From: J054 sp963850255
GTDB taxonomy: Bacteria; Pseudomonadota; Gammaproteobacteria; Steroidobacterales; GCA-2729495
Reading direction: 5' to 3'
Assembly (NCBI GenBank): GCA_963850255.1
Contig: CAWKLL010000046.1
Coordinates: 27,395-91,394, forward strand
Length of the DNA: 64,000 nucleotides
Of this stretch, positions 8,879 to 18,561 are shown piece by piece. Position 1 is the first letter of the stretch. Every line of letters starts with the position of its first letter. The notes under the pieces were generated by a model. It was given only the letters and a program-made list of their open reading frames with translations, was not told the origin of the DNA and did not search any database. A program made the translations under genes and the position numbers.

Positions 8879-11800
8879 GTACGCGCGCCGAGCGGATGGC
8901 TCAACTCGAAACCCTGCTGGCCAAACGTATCGTCGTCCTCGATGGTGCGCTGGGCACCATGGTGCAGGGCTATACGCTGGAGGAGGCCGATTATCGCGGC
9001 GAGTATTTCGCCGACTGGCCCAGCGATCTCAAGGGCAATCACGACCTGTTGAGCCTGACCCGGCCGGATTTGATTGGCGAAATTCATGCGACTTTTCTGG
9101 CTGCCGGCGCCGACGTCATCGAGACCAACAGTTTCAATGCCACGGCGCCTTCGCAGGCGGACTACGGTCTGCAGGCGCAGGTGCGTGAGATTAATCTGGC
9201 CGCCGCCCGTTGCGCGCGCCAGGCGGTGGAAGCGGCTGAGGCCGGCGATGGCAGGCCGCGCTTTGTAGCTGGTGTGCTCGGTCCTACCAGTCGCACGACA
9301 TCCATCTCGCCCGACGTCAACGATCCGGGCATGCGCAATGTCAGCTTCGACGAACTGGTCGCTACCTATCGCGAAGCCGGCGCAGCCCTGCTGGAGGGCG
9401 GTGCCGATTTCCTGTTGATTGAAACGGTGTTCGATACGCTGAATGCCAAGGCGGCTTTGTATGCGGTGGCTGTGTTGCGTGATGAATCGGCCGAACCCGT
9501 CGAGGTCATGGTCTCAGGCACCATCACCGATGCCTCGGGTCGCACCCTGTCGGGCCAGACCACGGAAGCCTTCTGGAATTCCATTCGCCATGCCCGACCC
9601 TTCCTGGTCGGCCTGAACTGTGCCCTGGGCGCCGCCGACCTGCGCCCCTATGTGCAGGAGCTCGCGCGCGTGGCGGATACGCGCGTGAGTGTGCACCCGA
9701 ATGCCGGCTTGCCTAACGAGTTCGGCGAATACGACGACACGCCCGCGCATATGGCCGCAGTGCTGGGAGAGTTTGCCGGCGAGGGTCTGCTGAATATGGT
9801 CGGTGGTTGTTGTGGCACCACGCCGGAACACATCCTCGCCATTAGCGAGGCCGTTGCCGTGTATCCGGCCCGGCCAGTACCGGAGCGCCCGGTGGCTTTG
9901 CGCCTGTCCGGACTGGAGCCGTTCAACGTCGACGCCGACTCGCTGTTTGTGAATGTCGGTGAGCGCACCAACGTGGCGGGTTCGGCGAAGTTCCGGCGCC
10001 TGATTACCGAGGGTGATTACAGCAGTGCCCTGGCCGTGGCGCTGCAGCAGGTCGAGAGTGGTGCGCAGGTCATCGATGTGAACATGGACGAGGGCATGCT
10101 CGATTCCGTGGCCGCCATGGATCGATTCCTCAAGCTGGTAGCTACGGAGCCGGATATCGCGCGGGTTCCGGTAATGGTGGATTCATCGCGCTGGGAAGTC
10201 ATCGAGACAGGCCTGAAATGTGTGCAGGGCAAGTCCATTGTAAATTCCATCAGCCTGAAGGAAGGTCCCGAGCCGTTCCTGTTTCAGGCCCGCGAAGCGC
10301 GTCGGCATGGCGCCGCGGTGGTGGTCATGGCCTTCGATGAACAGGGCCAGGCCGACAGCGTGGAACGGCGCCTGGAGATTTGCCAGCGTTGCTACGATCT
10401 GCTCACGGAAAGCGTGGGCTTTCCGCCCGAAGATATTATTTTCGATCCGAATATTTTCGCCGTGGCCACGGGCATCGAGGAGCATAACGACTATGGCCGC
10501 GCCTTTATCGAAGCCACGCGCGAACTGAAGGCGCGGATGCCGGCGGTTTCCATCAGCGGCGGTGTGAGCAATGTGTCTTTTTCATTCCGTGGCAACAACC
10601 CGGTGCGTGAGGCCATGCATTCGGTTTTTCTTTACCACGCTATCCAGGCCGGCCTGGATATGGGTATCGTCAACGCCGGTCAGCTAGCCATTTATGCGGA
10701 TATTCCGACGGATCTGCGTGACGCGGTGGAAGACGTGATTCTTAACCGCCGTGACGATGCCACGGAACGGCTGCTGGAGATGGCGGGTCGCTATCGCGAC
10801 GACGGCGGCAGCGTAGCCGCAGAAACTGAAGCGGAGTGGCGCAGCTGGCCGGTCACCGAACGCCTGTCACATTCCCTGGTCAAGGGTATAGACGAATTTA
10901 TCGTGGCCGATACCGAAGAAGCACGCCAGGCCGCCAGTCGTCCGCTGGATGTGATCGAAGGACCGTTAATGGACGGCATGAACGTGGTCGGCGATCTGTT
11001 CGGCGAGGGCAAGATGTTTTTACCCCAGGTGGTCAAGTCCGCGCGGGTGATGAAAAAATCCGTGGCCTACCTGGTGCCCTATATCGAGGCTTCCGAGGAG
11101 GGCGAGAGCAGGAAGGTCGGGCGTATCGTCATGGCTACGGTGAAAGGCGATGTGCATGACATCGGCAAAAATATTGTCGGCGTGGTCTTGCAGTGCAATA
11201 ACTTTGAGGTCATTGATCTTGGCGTGATGGTGCCCGCGAACCGGATTCTTGAAACGGCTCGGCGTGAAAACGCTGACATGATCGGCCTGTCGGGGCTGAT
11301 CACGCCGTCGCTGGATGAGATGGTGCAAGTGGCTCGCGAAATGCAGCGCCAGGATTTCAAGGTACCGCTGTTGATCGGCGGGGCCACGACCTCACCGGTA
11401 CACACCGCCGTCAAGATTGACCCGGAGTACAGCGGGCCCGTGGTCTACGTGAAAGATGCCTCGCGCTCCGTGGGCGTTGCGCAAAAGCTGGCCAGCCCGG
11501 AAGACCGCGTGAGCTATATCGATGCGACCAAGCAGGAAAATGTCCGCCGGCGCGAACGGCATGCCGGCAAGACCCGGCTGGCGCCCCAGCTGACGATCCA
11601 GCAGGCGCGCGCGAATCGCGCGCGCCCGGACTGGCAACAGGCGGCGCCGGCGCCCGCCTGGACCGGCCGGCAGGCGCTGGAAATTCCGCTCACCGAACTG
11701 GTCGATTACATCGACTGGATGCCCTTCTTTAATGCCTGGGAGTTCGCCGGAAAATTTCCTGCCCTGTTGCAGGACGAAGTGGTTGGCGAAGCGGCCAGTG

Positions 11801-12567
11801 CCCTGTACCAGGATGCGCTCGCCATGCTCGAACAGCTGCTGGCCGAAAACTGGATGCAGGCGCGTGCGGTGGTGGGCCTGTATTCTGCGGCCAGTGAAGG
11901 CGATGACATTCTGCTGTCGGCTGCGGCCGGTGGCGAGCAACTCTCGCGCCTGCATTTCCTGCGCCAGCAGCGCGCCATGCCCGACGGTAAAGCGAATGCC
12001 TGCCTGGCCGACTTTATTGCGCCGGTCGATAGCCAGGTTCCCGACTGGTTGGGCGCTTTTGCGGTTACCGCCGGTCTTGGTGCGGACGTCCACGTGGCAC
12101 GGTTTGAGCGCCAGCACGATGACTACAACGCGATTCTGCTGAAAGCCCTGGCCGACCGCTTTGCCGAGGCGGGTGCGGAGTATCTGCACGCGCGCTTGCG
12201 CCGCGAATGGTGGGGCTACGCGCCGCAGGAAGGTCTTGATCATAGTGCCCTGATCGACGAGCAGTACCAGGGCATCCGTCCCGCGCCCGGCTATCCGGCT
12301 TGTCCCGATCACACCGAGAAAGGCGCTCTGTGGGAGCTGTTGAATGTGCAACAGGAATCCGGCATCAGCCTCACTGAATCTTACGCCATGCTGCCAGCGG
12401 CCTCGGTTAGCGGCTGGTATTTTGCGCATCCGGAATCGCGTTATTTCAGTGTCGGCAAAATCGGTCGTGATCAGGCTGCAGACTACGCCCGACGCAAGGG
12501 CGTGAGCCTGTCGAGTGTGGAGCGCTGGCTGGCGTCCAACCTGGGCTACGAGGCCCAGGCAGCATGA
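8875..12567 (+). CDS. metH: Cobalamin-dependent methionine synthase
   Basis: Full-length modular enzyme of 1230 residues that moves a methyl group from 5-methyl-THF via cob(I)alamin to homocysteine. Homocysteine/zinc barrel: about 1-330, with zinc cysteines C248 (GLNCALG), C312 and C313 (GGCCGT). Pterin-binding barrel: about 360-620. Cap and cobalamin domain: about 650-890, with GDVHDIGKNIVG carrying the axial ligand H761. SAM-binding reactivation domain: about 910-1230, with RPAPGYPACPDHTEK. All four modules are intact. I start at the ATG at 8875, which overlaps metF; the upstream in-frame codons do not look like MetH. The organism must obtain or make B12 to use it. Confidence 0.98.
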   Translation: MSTRAERMAQLETLLAKRIVVLDGALGTMVQGYTLEEADYRGEYFADWPSDLKGNHDLLSLTRPDLIGEIHATFLAAGADVIETNSFNATAPSQADYGLQAQVREINLAAARCARQAVEAAEAGDGRPRFVAGVLGPTSRTTSISPDVNDPGMRNVSFDELVATYREAGAALLEGGADFLLIETVFDTLNAKAALYAVAVLRDESAEPVEVMVSGTITDASGRTLSGQTTEAFWNSIRHARPFLVGLNCALGAADLRPYVQELARVADTRVSVHPNAGLPNEFGEYDDTPAHMAAVLGEFAGEGLLNMVGGCCGTTPEHILAISEAVAVYPARPVPERPVALRLSGLEPFNVDADSLFVNVGERTNVAGSAKFRRLITEGDYSSALAVALQQVESGAQVIDVNMDEGMLDSVAAMDRFLKLVATEPDIARVPVMVDSSRWEVIETGLKCVQGKSIVNSISLKEGPEPFLFQAREARRHGAAVVVMAFDEQGQADSVERRLEICQRCYDLLTESVGFPPEDIIFDPNIFAVATGIEEHNDYGRAFIEATRELKARMPAVSISGGVSNVSFSFRGNNPVREAMHSVFLYHAIQAGLDMGIVNAGQLAIYADIPTDLRDAVEDVILNRRDDATERLLEMAGRYRDDGGSVAAETEAEWRSWPVTERLSHSLVKGIDEFIVADTEEARQAASRPLDVIEGPLMDGMNVVGDLFGEGKMFLPQVVKSARVMKKSVAYLVPYIEASEEGESRKVGRIVMATVKGDVHDIGKNIVGVVLQCNNFEVIDLGVMVPANRILETARRENADMIGLSGLITPSLDEMVQVAREMQRQDFKVPLLIGGATTSPVHTAVKIDPEYSGPVVYVKDASRSVGVAQKLASPEDRVSYIDATKQENVRRRERHAGKTRLAPQLTIQQARANRARPDWQQAAPAPAWTGRQALEIPLTELVDYIDWMPFFNAWEFAGKFPALLQDEVVGEAASALYQDALAMLEQLLAENWMQARAVVGLYSAASEGDDILLSAAAGGEQLSRLHFLRQQRAMPDGKANACLADFIAPVDSQVPDWLGAFAVTAGLGADVHVARFERQHDDYNAILLKALADRFAEAGAEYLHARLRREWWGYAPQEGLDHSALIDEQYQGIRPAPGYPACPDHTEKGALWELLNVQQESGISLTESYAMLPAASVSGWYFAHPESRYFSVGKIGRDQAADYARRKGVSLSSVERWLASNLGYEAQAA

Positions 12568-12644
12568 GTTTGCGGCCGGGAAAAACCATCTCTGCCAACG
12601 GCTGGTTGCCAGCCTGGCGGCCAGGACAAACCAAGGAGAGCGCT

Positions 12645-13305
12645 ATGGCGACGGTACTGATTACAGGGGGCAATCGCGGTATTGGACTGGAGCTGGCTCG
12701 CCAGCTGTCGGCGCGCGGTGATCAGGTATGGGTCAGTTGCCGGCGCAGCAGCGCGGAACTGGATGCCTTGCCGGTAGAAGTCCTGGCTGATGTGGATGTA
12801 TCCAGCGAAGCAGGCCTGGCTCGTTTGCAGGAAGGCCTGGCCGGCCAGCTCCCTCGATTGCCTGATTAACAACGCGGGCATCCTGACTAACGAAAACCTC
12901 GTCGATCTGAATCTGGAGCGCATGCGTCGTCAGTTCGAGGTGAATGCCCTTGGACCGTTGCGCGTTACTCTCGCGCTCTTGGATAAGCTGCACCCTGGTT
13001 CCAAGGTGGCGATCGTGACCAGTCGTGTGGGTTCGATCGCCGACAATTCGTCCGGCGGCATGTACGGCTATCGCATGTCCAAAGCCGCGGTCAACATGGC
13101 CGGCGCGAATCTCGCCATCGACCTGCGCGAGAAAGGTATTCCGGTAGCGCTGTTGCATCCCGGTATGGTGGCCACGGAGATGACCGGCAATCGCGGTGTT
13201 AGCCCGGCCCACGCCGCTGCGGGTCTGATTCAGCGTATTGATGCGCTAAATCTGGAAACCAGCGGGCACTTCTGGCACGCGGAGGGGGAGATCCTGCCAT
13301 GGTGA
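12645..13305 (+). CDS. Short-chain dehydrogenase/reductase (one frameshift near 12850)
   Basis: Classical-type SDR of about 220 residues using NAD(P); substrate unknown. The N-terminal half has the cofactor motif VLITGGNRGIGLELARQL. The second half, in another frame, has CLINNAGILTNENL (NNAG), IVTSRVGSIA (catalytic Ser) and YGYRMSKAAV (YxxxK). The break lies near 12845-12855, where GLAGQ should run into SLDCLINNAG. The ATG at 12645 has an AAGGAGAG ribosome site just upstream. The stop overlaps the start of the CpeT-like gene. The SDR resembles the CsgA-like group, but I would not assign a substrate. Confidence 0.75.
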
Positions 13306-14012
13306 GAAAATACTTCCCGGGATCGTTAAAGACCGCGCAAGCGAAAATCGTCCGCTGGGGGCGTTCCTGTTGCCAGGCTTTTCTGGCTGTGGCGCTGCTG
13401 GGAATTGGTCCGCCAGCGCTGGCCGAGCCCGGCGATCTGGCCACGCTGCTCGACTGGATTAGCGGCGATTTCGATAATCGTGAGCAGGTTCGTGCGCAAC
13501 CCGTTTCTGATCAACCGCTCTACTCGCTGCTCGGTTTGCAGCGTCGCCTGGTGGTTGCGCCGGCGTTGGGGGAGCATGTGGTTTACGCGCAGATTAACAA
13601 TGATGCGGATCCCGCCAAGGTCTATCGCCAGACACTGGTAGTTTTTTCGCAGGATCCCGACGGCGGACCAATTTCATCGCGCAGTCTGGCTTTCGCTGAT
13701 CAAGAGGCCAACGCGGATATTTTGCAGCGTCTCGCCGACCTGAAAGATATGACCGCTGAGGATTTCGTTGCCGCCCTGCCCGATGCTTGTTCGGCTGACT
13801 GGAAATGGCGAGATGGCGAGTACTACAGTTTTGTCGACGCAAAAGACTGCGTGATCACTTCTGGTTACACGGGCAAGCAACGCGGCATTCAGAGCACCGA
13901 ATTCGTCAGCCCGGCCGGCATTCGTAACGAAGAATCGGGCTATAAAGCCGACGGCAGTTTCATCTTCGGACTTCCCGCCGGTGTCTATTACGACTACCGA
14001 CGTCGCGACTAG
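13299..14012 (+). CDS. Secreted CpeT/CpcT-family protein (chromophore lyase homologue)
   Basis: A 237-residue protein with an N-terminal signal peptide (hydrophobic stretch about residues 26-43, ending LAEPGD) followed by a CpeT/CpcT-like domain: LATLLDWISGDFDNREQ, VVYAQINNDADPAKVYRQTLVVF, then SGYTGKQRGIQSTEFVSPAGI and a C-terminal FGLPAGVYYDYRRRD. In cyanobacteria members attach bilins to phycobiliproteins, but homologues occur in bacteria without phycobilisomes, where their role is unknown. Export to the periplasm argues against the cyanobacterial function. It overlaps the preceding SDR by a few bases, suggesting joint expression. The family call is by pattern recognition; the ligand is unknown. 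Confidence 0.7.
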   Translation: MVRKYFPGSLKTAQAKIVRWGRSCCQAFLAVALLGIGPPALAEPGDLATLLDWISGDFDNREQVRAQPVSDQPLYSLLGLQRRLVVAPALGEHVVYAQINNDADPAKVYRQTLVVFSQDPDGGPISSRSLAFADQEANADILQRLADLKDMTAEDFVAALPDACSADWKWRDGEYYSFVDAKDCVITSGYTGKQRGIQSTEFVSPAGIRNEESGYKADGSFIFGLPAGVYYDYRRRD

Positions 14013-14051
14013 GTCACCCGGCACGCATTGGCTGGTAAAGGCTGCAGGCGG

Positions 14052-14315
14052 CTAGCTTCGCCCGCCGGCGCTGGCCAGTGAATCGCCGATCTCGACCAGG
14101 CGGTCGTAGCTGCGAAAGGCGATCAGGGCGCGCTCGAATAGCACCCGTAGTAGCAGCGGGCCAAAGATCAACGGCAGCGGCCAGGCCCGGTTCTCCAGTT
14201 GCACCAGTACCCAGCTGCCATAGAGGGTGCCGCCGATAGCGGCCCAGAACAGCAGCTGCAATAGTGCCGGTGAAATCATTCGCTGGAACGTCAGCACCTT
14301 TTGGATTTCATGCAT
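14052..14315 (-). CDS. DUF4282 membrane protein
   Basis: An 87-residue protein with two membrane helices: ISPALLQLLFWAAIGGTLYG (about 15-34) and PLPLIFGPLLLRVLFERALI (about 46-65), followed by a short charged tail. The pattern of a phenylalanine-rich first helix and GPLLxRVxxE in the second matches the DUF4282 family of small membrane proteins with no known function. It is convergent with the CpeT-like gene and about 70 nt upstream of moeB's stop on the same strand as moeB. Confidence 0.7.
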   Translation of the reverse strand: MHEIQKVLTFQRMISPALLQLLFWAAIGGTLYGSWVLVQLENRAWPLPLIFGPLLLRVLFERALIAFRSYDRLVEIGDSLASAGGRS

Positions 14316-14388
14316 GTTGGGTTACTCCATGCTTAGTCGTACTTGCCTGATTATTACTGATATCAGCGATGAGTCTCCTGGGTGAGCG

Positions 14389-15129
14389 TCAGCTGCAGGC
14401 TTCGCAGTTAAGCCGTCGGCGAATTCTGAAAGTGCGTGAGCTGCCCGCCAGGCCATCGTATAACCAGAGTCTGCCGCTGAGATCCGAGGGCAGGCCACAC
14501 AACAGTTTGATGGTCTCGGTTGCCATCATGCTGCCGATGGTGCCGGCAACCGGTCCGAGAATGCCCTGGCCGGCGCAGTTCTCCAGCAGCTCGTTGACTT
14601 CCGGATACAGGCAGGTATAGCAGGGGCCGCCATCCTGATCGTGATGAAACACGGCCAGTTGCCCTTCGAAGCGAATCGCCGCGCCGCTGACCAGCGGTTT
14701 TTTCGCTGCCAGGCAGGCGCGGTTGACCCGGCTGCGCGTGGCGAAGTTGTCGCAACAGTCCAGCACGACATCGCAATCGGCAATGGCGGCGGCCAGTTGA
14801 TCATCGTCGAGACGCTGATCGAGAGCCTGCGTGCTGGTCTGCGGATTCCACGCGGATAGATTTTCGGCGGCGGCAACGGCCTTCGACTTATCGATATCAC
14901 CGGGACGGAACAGTATCTGGCGCGGTAAATTGCTCGCATCGACGCGATCAAAGTCATTTAGCGCCAGCCTGCCGACGCCGGCATTGGCCAGGTAGAGTGC
15001 CGCGGGAGAGCCAATGCCGCCCAGGCCGATGATCAATACGCGTGCGCCGGCGAGCTTCTCCTGGCCGGCGGCGCCGATCTGCGGAAGCACGGTCTGGCGG
15101 CTGTAGCGCAACTCGCTTTGCTCATTCAC
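14389..15129 (-). CDS. moeB: Molybdopterin-synthase adenylyltransferase MoeB / ThiF-type E1-like enzyme
   Basis: A 246-residue E1-like enzyme that adenylates the C-terminal glycine of a small sulfur carrier protein (MoaD or ThiS). Seen: RYSRQTVLPQIGAAGQEKL at the N-terminus, ATP loop VLIIGLGGIGSPAALYLA (about 31-48), DCCDNFATR (nucleotide-binding Asp), and the zinc pairs CYTC (about 170) and CEAC at the extreme C-terminus. Its ATG overlaps the prmC stop by 4 nt. MoeB and ThiF cannot be separated without the partner; pairing with prmC, as in Pseudomonas, favours moeB. Confidence 0.88.
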   Translation of the reverse strand: MNEQSELRYSRQTVLPQIGAAGQEKLAGARVLIIGLGGIGSPAALYLANAGVGRLALNDFDRVDASNLPRQILFRPGDIDKSKAVAAAENLSAWNPQTSTQALDQRLDDDQLAAAIADCDVVLDCCDNFATRSRVNRACLAAKKPLVSGAAIRFEGQLAVFHHDQDGGPCYTCLYPEVNELLENCAGQGILGPVAGTIGSMMATETIKLLCGLPSDLSGRLWLYDGLAGSSRTFRIRRRLNCEACS

Positions 15130-16013
15130 GTCGGTTTCTTCTCTTCAGGTAACTGGCCTTCGCTAACGCGCGGGCGACCGGGCAGATCACGATAGGTGGT
15201 GATGGCGGTGAGTTTGGCTTCACCGAACAGGCGGGCGGCCGCCGGACCTTGCCGGAATCCGTGTTCTATCAGCAGCCAGCCACCGGGTAATAAATAGTCT
15301 GGCGCCGCGGCAACAATTTTCTTGATGGCCATTAAACCATCACGACCGGCGCGCAGCGCCAGGGCCGGTTCATAACCCAGTTCGTATTTACGCAGCATCC
15401 ATTCCTGGTCGGACAAATAAGGCGGGTTTGAGACCACCAGGTCGAAGCGCTCGCCGGCTACCGGGCTGAACCAGTCGCCGAAGCGAAAATCGATGTTGTC
15501 GTAGCCATAGCTGGCGGCGTTGTAGCGGGCCACCGACAAAGCCTGCTCACTGAAATCTGTGGCTACGATTTCAATACCCGGTCGTTCCGAGGCAATGGCG
15601 ATGGCGATGGCGCCGGTGCCGGTACCCAGATCCAAAAGGCGACCGGGTCGTTCAGCGGGGATCAGATTCAGGCAGCATTCGACCAATAGCTCCGTTTCGG
15701 GACGCGGCACCAGGGTGTCATTGGTGACGCTCAACTTGATCGACCAGAATTCACGCGAGCCGAGCATTTGTGCCACGGGTCGGCCGGCCTGACGCTCCGC
15801 AATAAGTCCCAGGAAACGCTCGGCAATCTCGGCGCGGACTTCGTTGTCGCCATCGCTATACAGTCTCGTGCGCTCCCAGCCCAGGGCATGCGCGAGCAAT
15901 AGCTCGGCGTCCAGACGCGCCGACTGGCTGCTGCCTTTCAGCATTTCCGCGCTGGCACGCAACAGGCTGCTTACACTGGCGCCACCGTCTGCCAGGTCTG
16001 CGTCCGAACTCAT
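15126..16013 (-). CDS. prmC: Peptide chain release factor N5-glutamine methyltransferase
   Basis: A 295-residue SAM enzyme that methylates the GGQ glutamine of release factors. N-terminal helical domain (about 10-90), then the methyltransferase fold with LLDLGTGTGAIAIAIASERP (SAM loop) and the NPPY motif in VVSNPPYLSD that grips the glutamine side chain. The upstream FWSIKLSVTNDTLVPRPETE stretch is typical of PrmC. It overlaps moeB by 4 nt. Its usual partner prfA is about 25 kb away in this window, so the common prfA-prmC linkage is broken here. Confidence 0.95.
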   Translation of the reverse strand: MSSDADLADGGASVSSLLRASAEMLKGSSQSARLDAELLLAHALGWERTRLYSDGDNEVRAEIAERFLGLIAERQAGRPVAQMLGSREFWSIKLSVTNDTLVPRPETELLVECCLNLIPAERPGRLLDLGTGTGAIAIAIASERPGIEIVATDFSEQALSVARYNAASYGYDNIDFRFGDWFSPVAGERFDLVVSNPPYLSDQEWMLRKYELGYEPALALRAGRDGLMAIKKIVAAAPDYLLPGGWLLIEHGFRQGPAAARLFGEAKLTAITTYRDLPGRPRVSEGQLPEEKKPT

Positions 16014-16092
16014 GCCTATGTTAGCCTCGACTGCATAACACTCCTTTTACCACAGGCCGCAAACCGCGGCCGTGAAGCCGAGGCTTAAGGTC

Positions 16093-17253
16093 ATGCGCAA
16101 AGACTCCGAGCCAATGGATCTCGCCACGCGTTGTATTCATGCTGGCGACACCGTTGATCCGACCACCGGCGCGGTCATGCCGGCGATTTACACCGCCAGC
16201 ACCTATCGACAGGCTGAGTTCGGCGCACCCATGGAGTTTGCCTATTCGCGGGCCGCCAATCCGACCCGTGCTGCACTTGAGCGTTGTATCGCCGAGTTGG
16301 AATCCGGCAGTCACGCGGTGGCTTATGCAGCCGGGATGGCAGCCACGGCCGGGGTGCTGGATTTGCTCGACAGTGGCGCCCATGTGCTGGCGCCGGTAGA
16401 TCTCTATGGCGGTACATTGCGCCTGTTTAATGAAGTCCGCACGCGCACGGCCGGGCTTGAATTCAGCTTTGTAGATTTTACCGATCTCGATGCGGTGGCC
16501 GCGGGCATGCGTTCCGACACGGCTTTGGTCTGGGTTGAGACGCCAACGAATCCGCTGCTTAAGCTCATCGATTTACGCAAGGTCGTCGGCATAACCCACG
16601 CGCACCAGGCCCTGGTTGCAGTCGATAACACCTTCGCCACGCCCTGCCTGCAACGTCCGCTGGAACTGGGCTGCGACATTGTCATGCATTCCACGACCAA
16701 GTATCTCGGCGGCCATTCCGATGTCATCGGCGGGGTAAATATAGTTCAGGACGAGGCGCTCGGTCGTCAGCTGGTCTCGCTGCGCAGTGCCGTGGGTTCG
16801 GTGCCCAGCCCCTTTGATGCCTACCTGGTGTTGCGCGGTATCAAGACACTGTCACTGCGCATGGAGCGTCATTGCAGCAACGCGCAGATCCTGGCCGAGT
16901 GGCTGGAGTCGCAGCCGCGCGCCATGGCGGTTCGCTATCCTGGTTTGGCCTCGCATCCGCAGCACGCGCTGGCGCGGTCGCAAATGAGCGCCAATGGCGG
17001 CATGCTGGTATTCGAACTGGATGGCGATATCAGTCGATTCATGAACGCGCTGCAAATATTTGCGGTGGCAGAAAGCCTGGGTGGCGTCGAGAGTCTGGCC
17101 GGGCACCCGGCCAGCATGAGCCATTCCAATGTGCCGGCCGACGCACGCCTTGCCATGGGTATTCCCGATAACCTGGTGCGCCTGTCCGTGGGTATCGAGG
17201 CCGTGGATGATTTGATTGCCGACCTGGACCGGGCGCTGGTTGCCGCTGCATGA
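16093..17253 (+). CDS. metB: Trans-sulfuration PLP enzyme (cystathionine gamma-synthase/lyase family)
   Basis: A 386-residue Cys/Met-metabolism PLP enzyme. The PLP lysine is K203 in MHSTTKYLGGHSDV; the phosphate site is YAAGMAATAGVL and the substrate arginine lies in VRLSVGIE near the C-terminus. The N-terminus LATRCIHAGDTVDPTTGAVM and SRAANPTRAALE are characteristic. Members of this fold act as cystathionine gamma-synthase, cystathionine gamma-lyase or O-acylhomoserine sulfhydrylase, and sequence alone does not decide. I start at the ATG at 16093, with AAGG upstream; an in-frame GTG at 16072 is an alternative. The symbol is provisional. Divergent from prmC. Confidence 0.82.
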   Translation: MRKDSEPMDLATRCIHAGDTVDPTTGAVMPAIYTASTYRQAEFGAPMEFAYSRAANPTRAALERCIAELESGSHAVAYAAGMAATAGVLDLLDSGAHVLAPVDLYGGTLRLFNEVRTRTAGLEFSFVDFTDLDAVAAGMRSDTALVWVETPTNPLLKLIDLRKVVGITHAHQALVAVDNTFATPCLQRPLELGCDIVMHSTTKYLGGHSDVIGGVNIVQDEALGRQLVSLRSAVGSVPSPFDAYLVLRGIKTLSLRMERHCSNAQILAEWLESQPRAMAVRYPGLASHPQHALARSQMSANGGMLVFELDGDISRFMNALQIFAVAESLGGVESLAGHPASMSHSNVPADARLAMGIPDNLVRLSVGIEAVDDLIADLDRALVAAA

Positions 17254-17288
17254 GCCCGCAGTAACAAAGTCATGAACGGATCAAGCCG

Positions 17289-18548
17289 ATGATTGCTGTC
17301 CCTGCATTGGTAGTTATCGTGGGTCTGGCGAGCTTCGCTTTGGTGAGTCGTCGCCTGCGCGGTAGTTTCCTCACCGGCCCATTACTAATGACTGCCTACG
17401 GGCTCAGCGTCGGCGCCGCCGGCCTGGGCCTGCTTGATTTTGATGTTTCTAACGAAGCCGTCAGGCTGCTGGCCGAGATCACACTGATTCTGGTGTTGTT
17501 TACCGACGCGGCCGACATAGACTTGCGACAGCTACGCCGCGATCACAGTCTGCCGCTGCGTTTGCTGGGTATTGGCATGCCGCTCACCATCGGCCTGGGT
17601 GCTGTGCTGGCGAGTTTGCTGTTCGGCTTTCTTAACGTTTGGGAGGCGCTGTTGCTGGCCGCCATCCTGGCGCCGACAGATGCGGCCTTGGGTCAGGCGG
17701 TGGTTTCCAATCCATCGGTCCCGTTGCGCATTCGGGTGGCGCTCAACGTTGAGAGCGGTCTTAACGATGGCATTGCCTTGCCGCTGGTGCTGGTGCTGGC
17801 CAGCTTTGCCAGCGCCATGTCGGACGCAGGCGGCGAAAACTGGCTGTTGTTCGGCGCCAGCCAGGTCACACTCGGGCCACTGGCGGGTCTGCTGGTGGGC
17901 TACTTTGGCACCCGTTTGCTGATTCTCTCGCAGCGCGCCGGCTGGATGCTGGAGTCGGCTGAGGGGACTGCCGGCCTGGCCATCGCGTTCGGTGCTTTCG
18001 CCGTGGCCGAAGTCATTCATGGAAACGGCTTTATCGCGGCCTTTGTTGCCGGGCTGACGTTCGGCAATACGCTTAAACGACGTTGTAAGTTTCTGCTCGA
18101 GTTTACTGAAGTGGAAGGTCGTATTCTCACCCATACCACCTTCATGATGATGGGTGCGGTAATGCTGCCCGGCGTGCTTGCAGCCATGCAGCCAGAGCAT
18201 CTGCTGTATGCCTTTCTCAGTCTCACCGTCGTGCGCATGTTTCCCGTCGGCCTGGCTTGTATAGGCACCGGCGTGAGCGCCAGCACCACGGCATTTCTTG
18301 GCTGGTTCGGTCCACGCGGACTGGCTTCATTGTTGTTTGCCTTGCTGATTATTGAGACCAGCGATATCGCTCAGCGCGAGGAAATTTTCGCTGTGGTGTT
18401 ATTGACTGTTGGCCTGAGTATTCTCCTGCACGGTCTGACAGCAGGTCCGGCGGCCCGGGCCTATGGGCGCTTTACCGAGAAACGCGGCGAGTGCGCGGAG
18501 ACCATGCCGGTTCCGGCTGAGCCGTTCCTGTCTTCTGCCAAAGACTAA
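17289..18548 (+). CDS. CPA1-type sodium/proton antiporter
   Basis: A 419-residue membrane protein of the NhaP/CPA1 type with about 12 membrane helices. The ion-binding region reads AAILAPTDAALGQAVVSNPSVP, followed by the conserved RVALNVESGLNDGIALPLVL, both hallmarks of CPA1 exchangers (Asp of APTD and ND pairs). Expected role: export of Na+ or K+ for H+ to keep cytoplasmic pH and sodium. It starts 35 nt after the trans-sulfuration gene, so the two may share a transcript, without an obvious functional link. No C-terminal regulatory domain is present. Confidence 0.88.
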   Translation: MIAVPALVVIVGLASFALVSRRLRGSFLTGPLLMTAYGLSVGAAGLGLLDFDVSNEAVRLLAEITLILVLFTDAADIDLRQLRRDHSLPLRLLGIGMPLTIGLGAVLASLLFGFLNVWEALLLAAILAPTDAALGQAVVSNPSVPLRIRVALNVESGLNDGIALPLVLVLASFASAMSDAGGENWLLFGASQVTLGPLAGLLVGYFGTRLLILSQRAGWMLESAEGTAGLAIAFGAFAVAEVIHGNGFIAAFVAGLTFGNTLKRRCKFLLEFTEVEGRILTHTTFMMMGAVMLPGVLAAMQPEHLLYAFLSLTVVRMFPVGLACIGTGVSASTTAFLGWFGPRGLASLLFALLIIETSDIAQREEIFAVVLLTVGLSILLHGLTAGPAARAYGRFTEKRGECAETMPVPAEPFLSSAKD

Positions 18549-18561
18549 TTGGAGTTCGAGC

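Noticed and set aside
11392..12429. 345-codon minus-strand frame opposite metH
   Set aside because: Shadow of the metH activation domain; no ribosome site and no recognisable motif.
16014..16092. SAM riboswitch ahead of the trans-sulfuration gene
   Set aside because: Only 79 nt between divergent genes and no recognisable SAM riboswitch core or anti-terminator.
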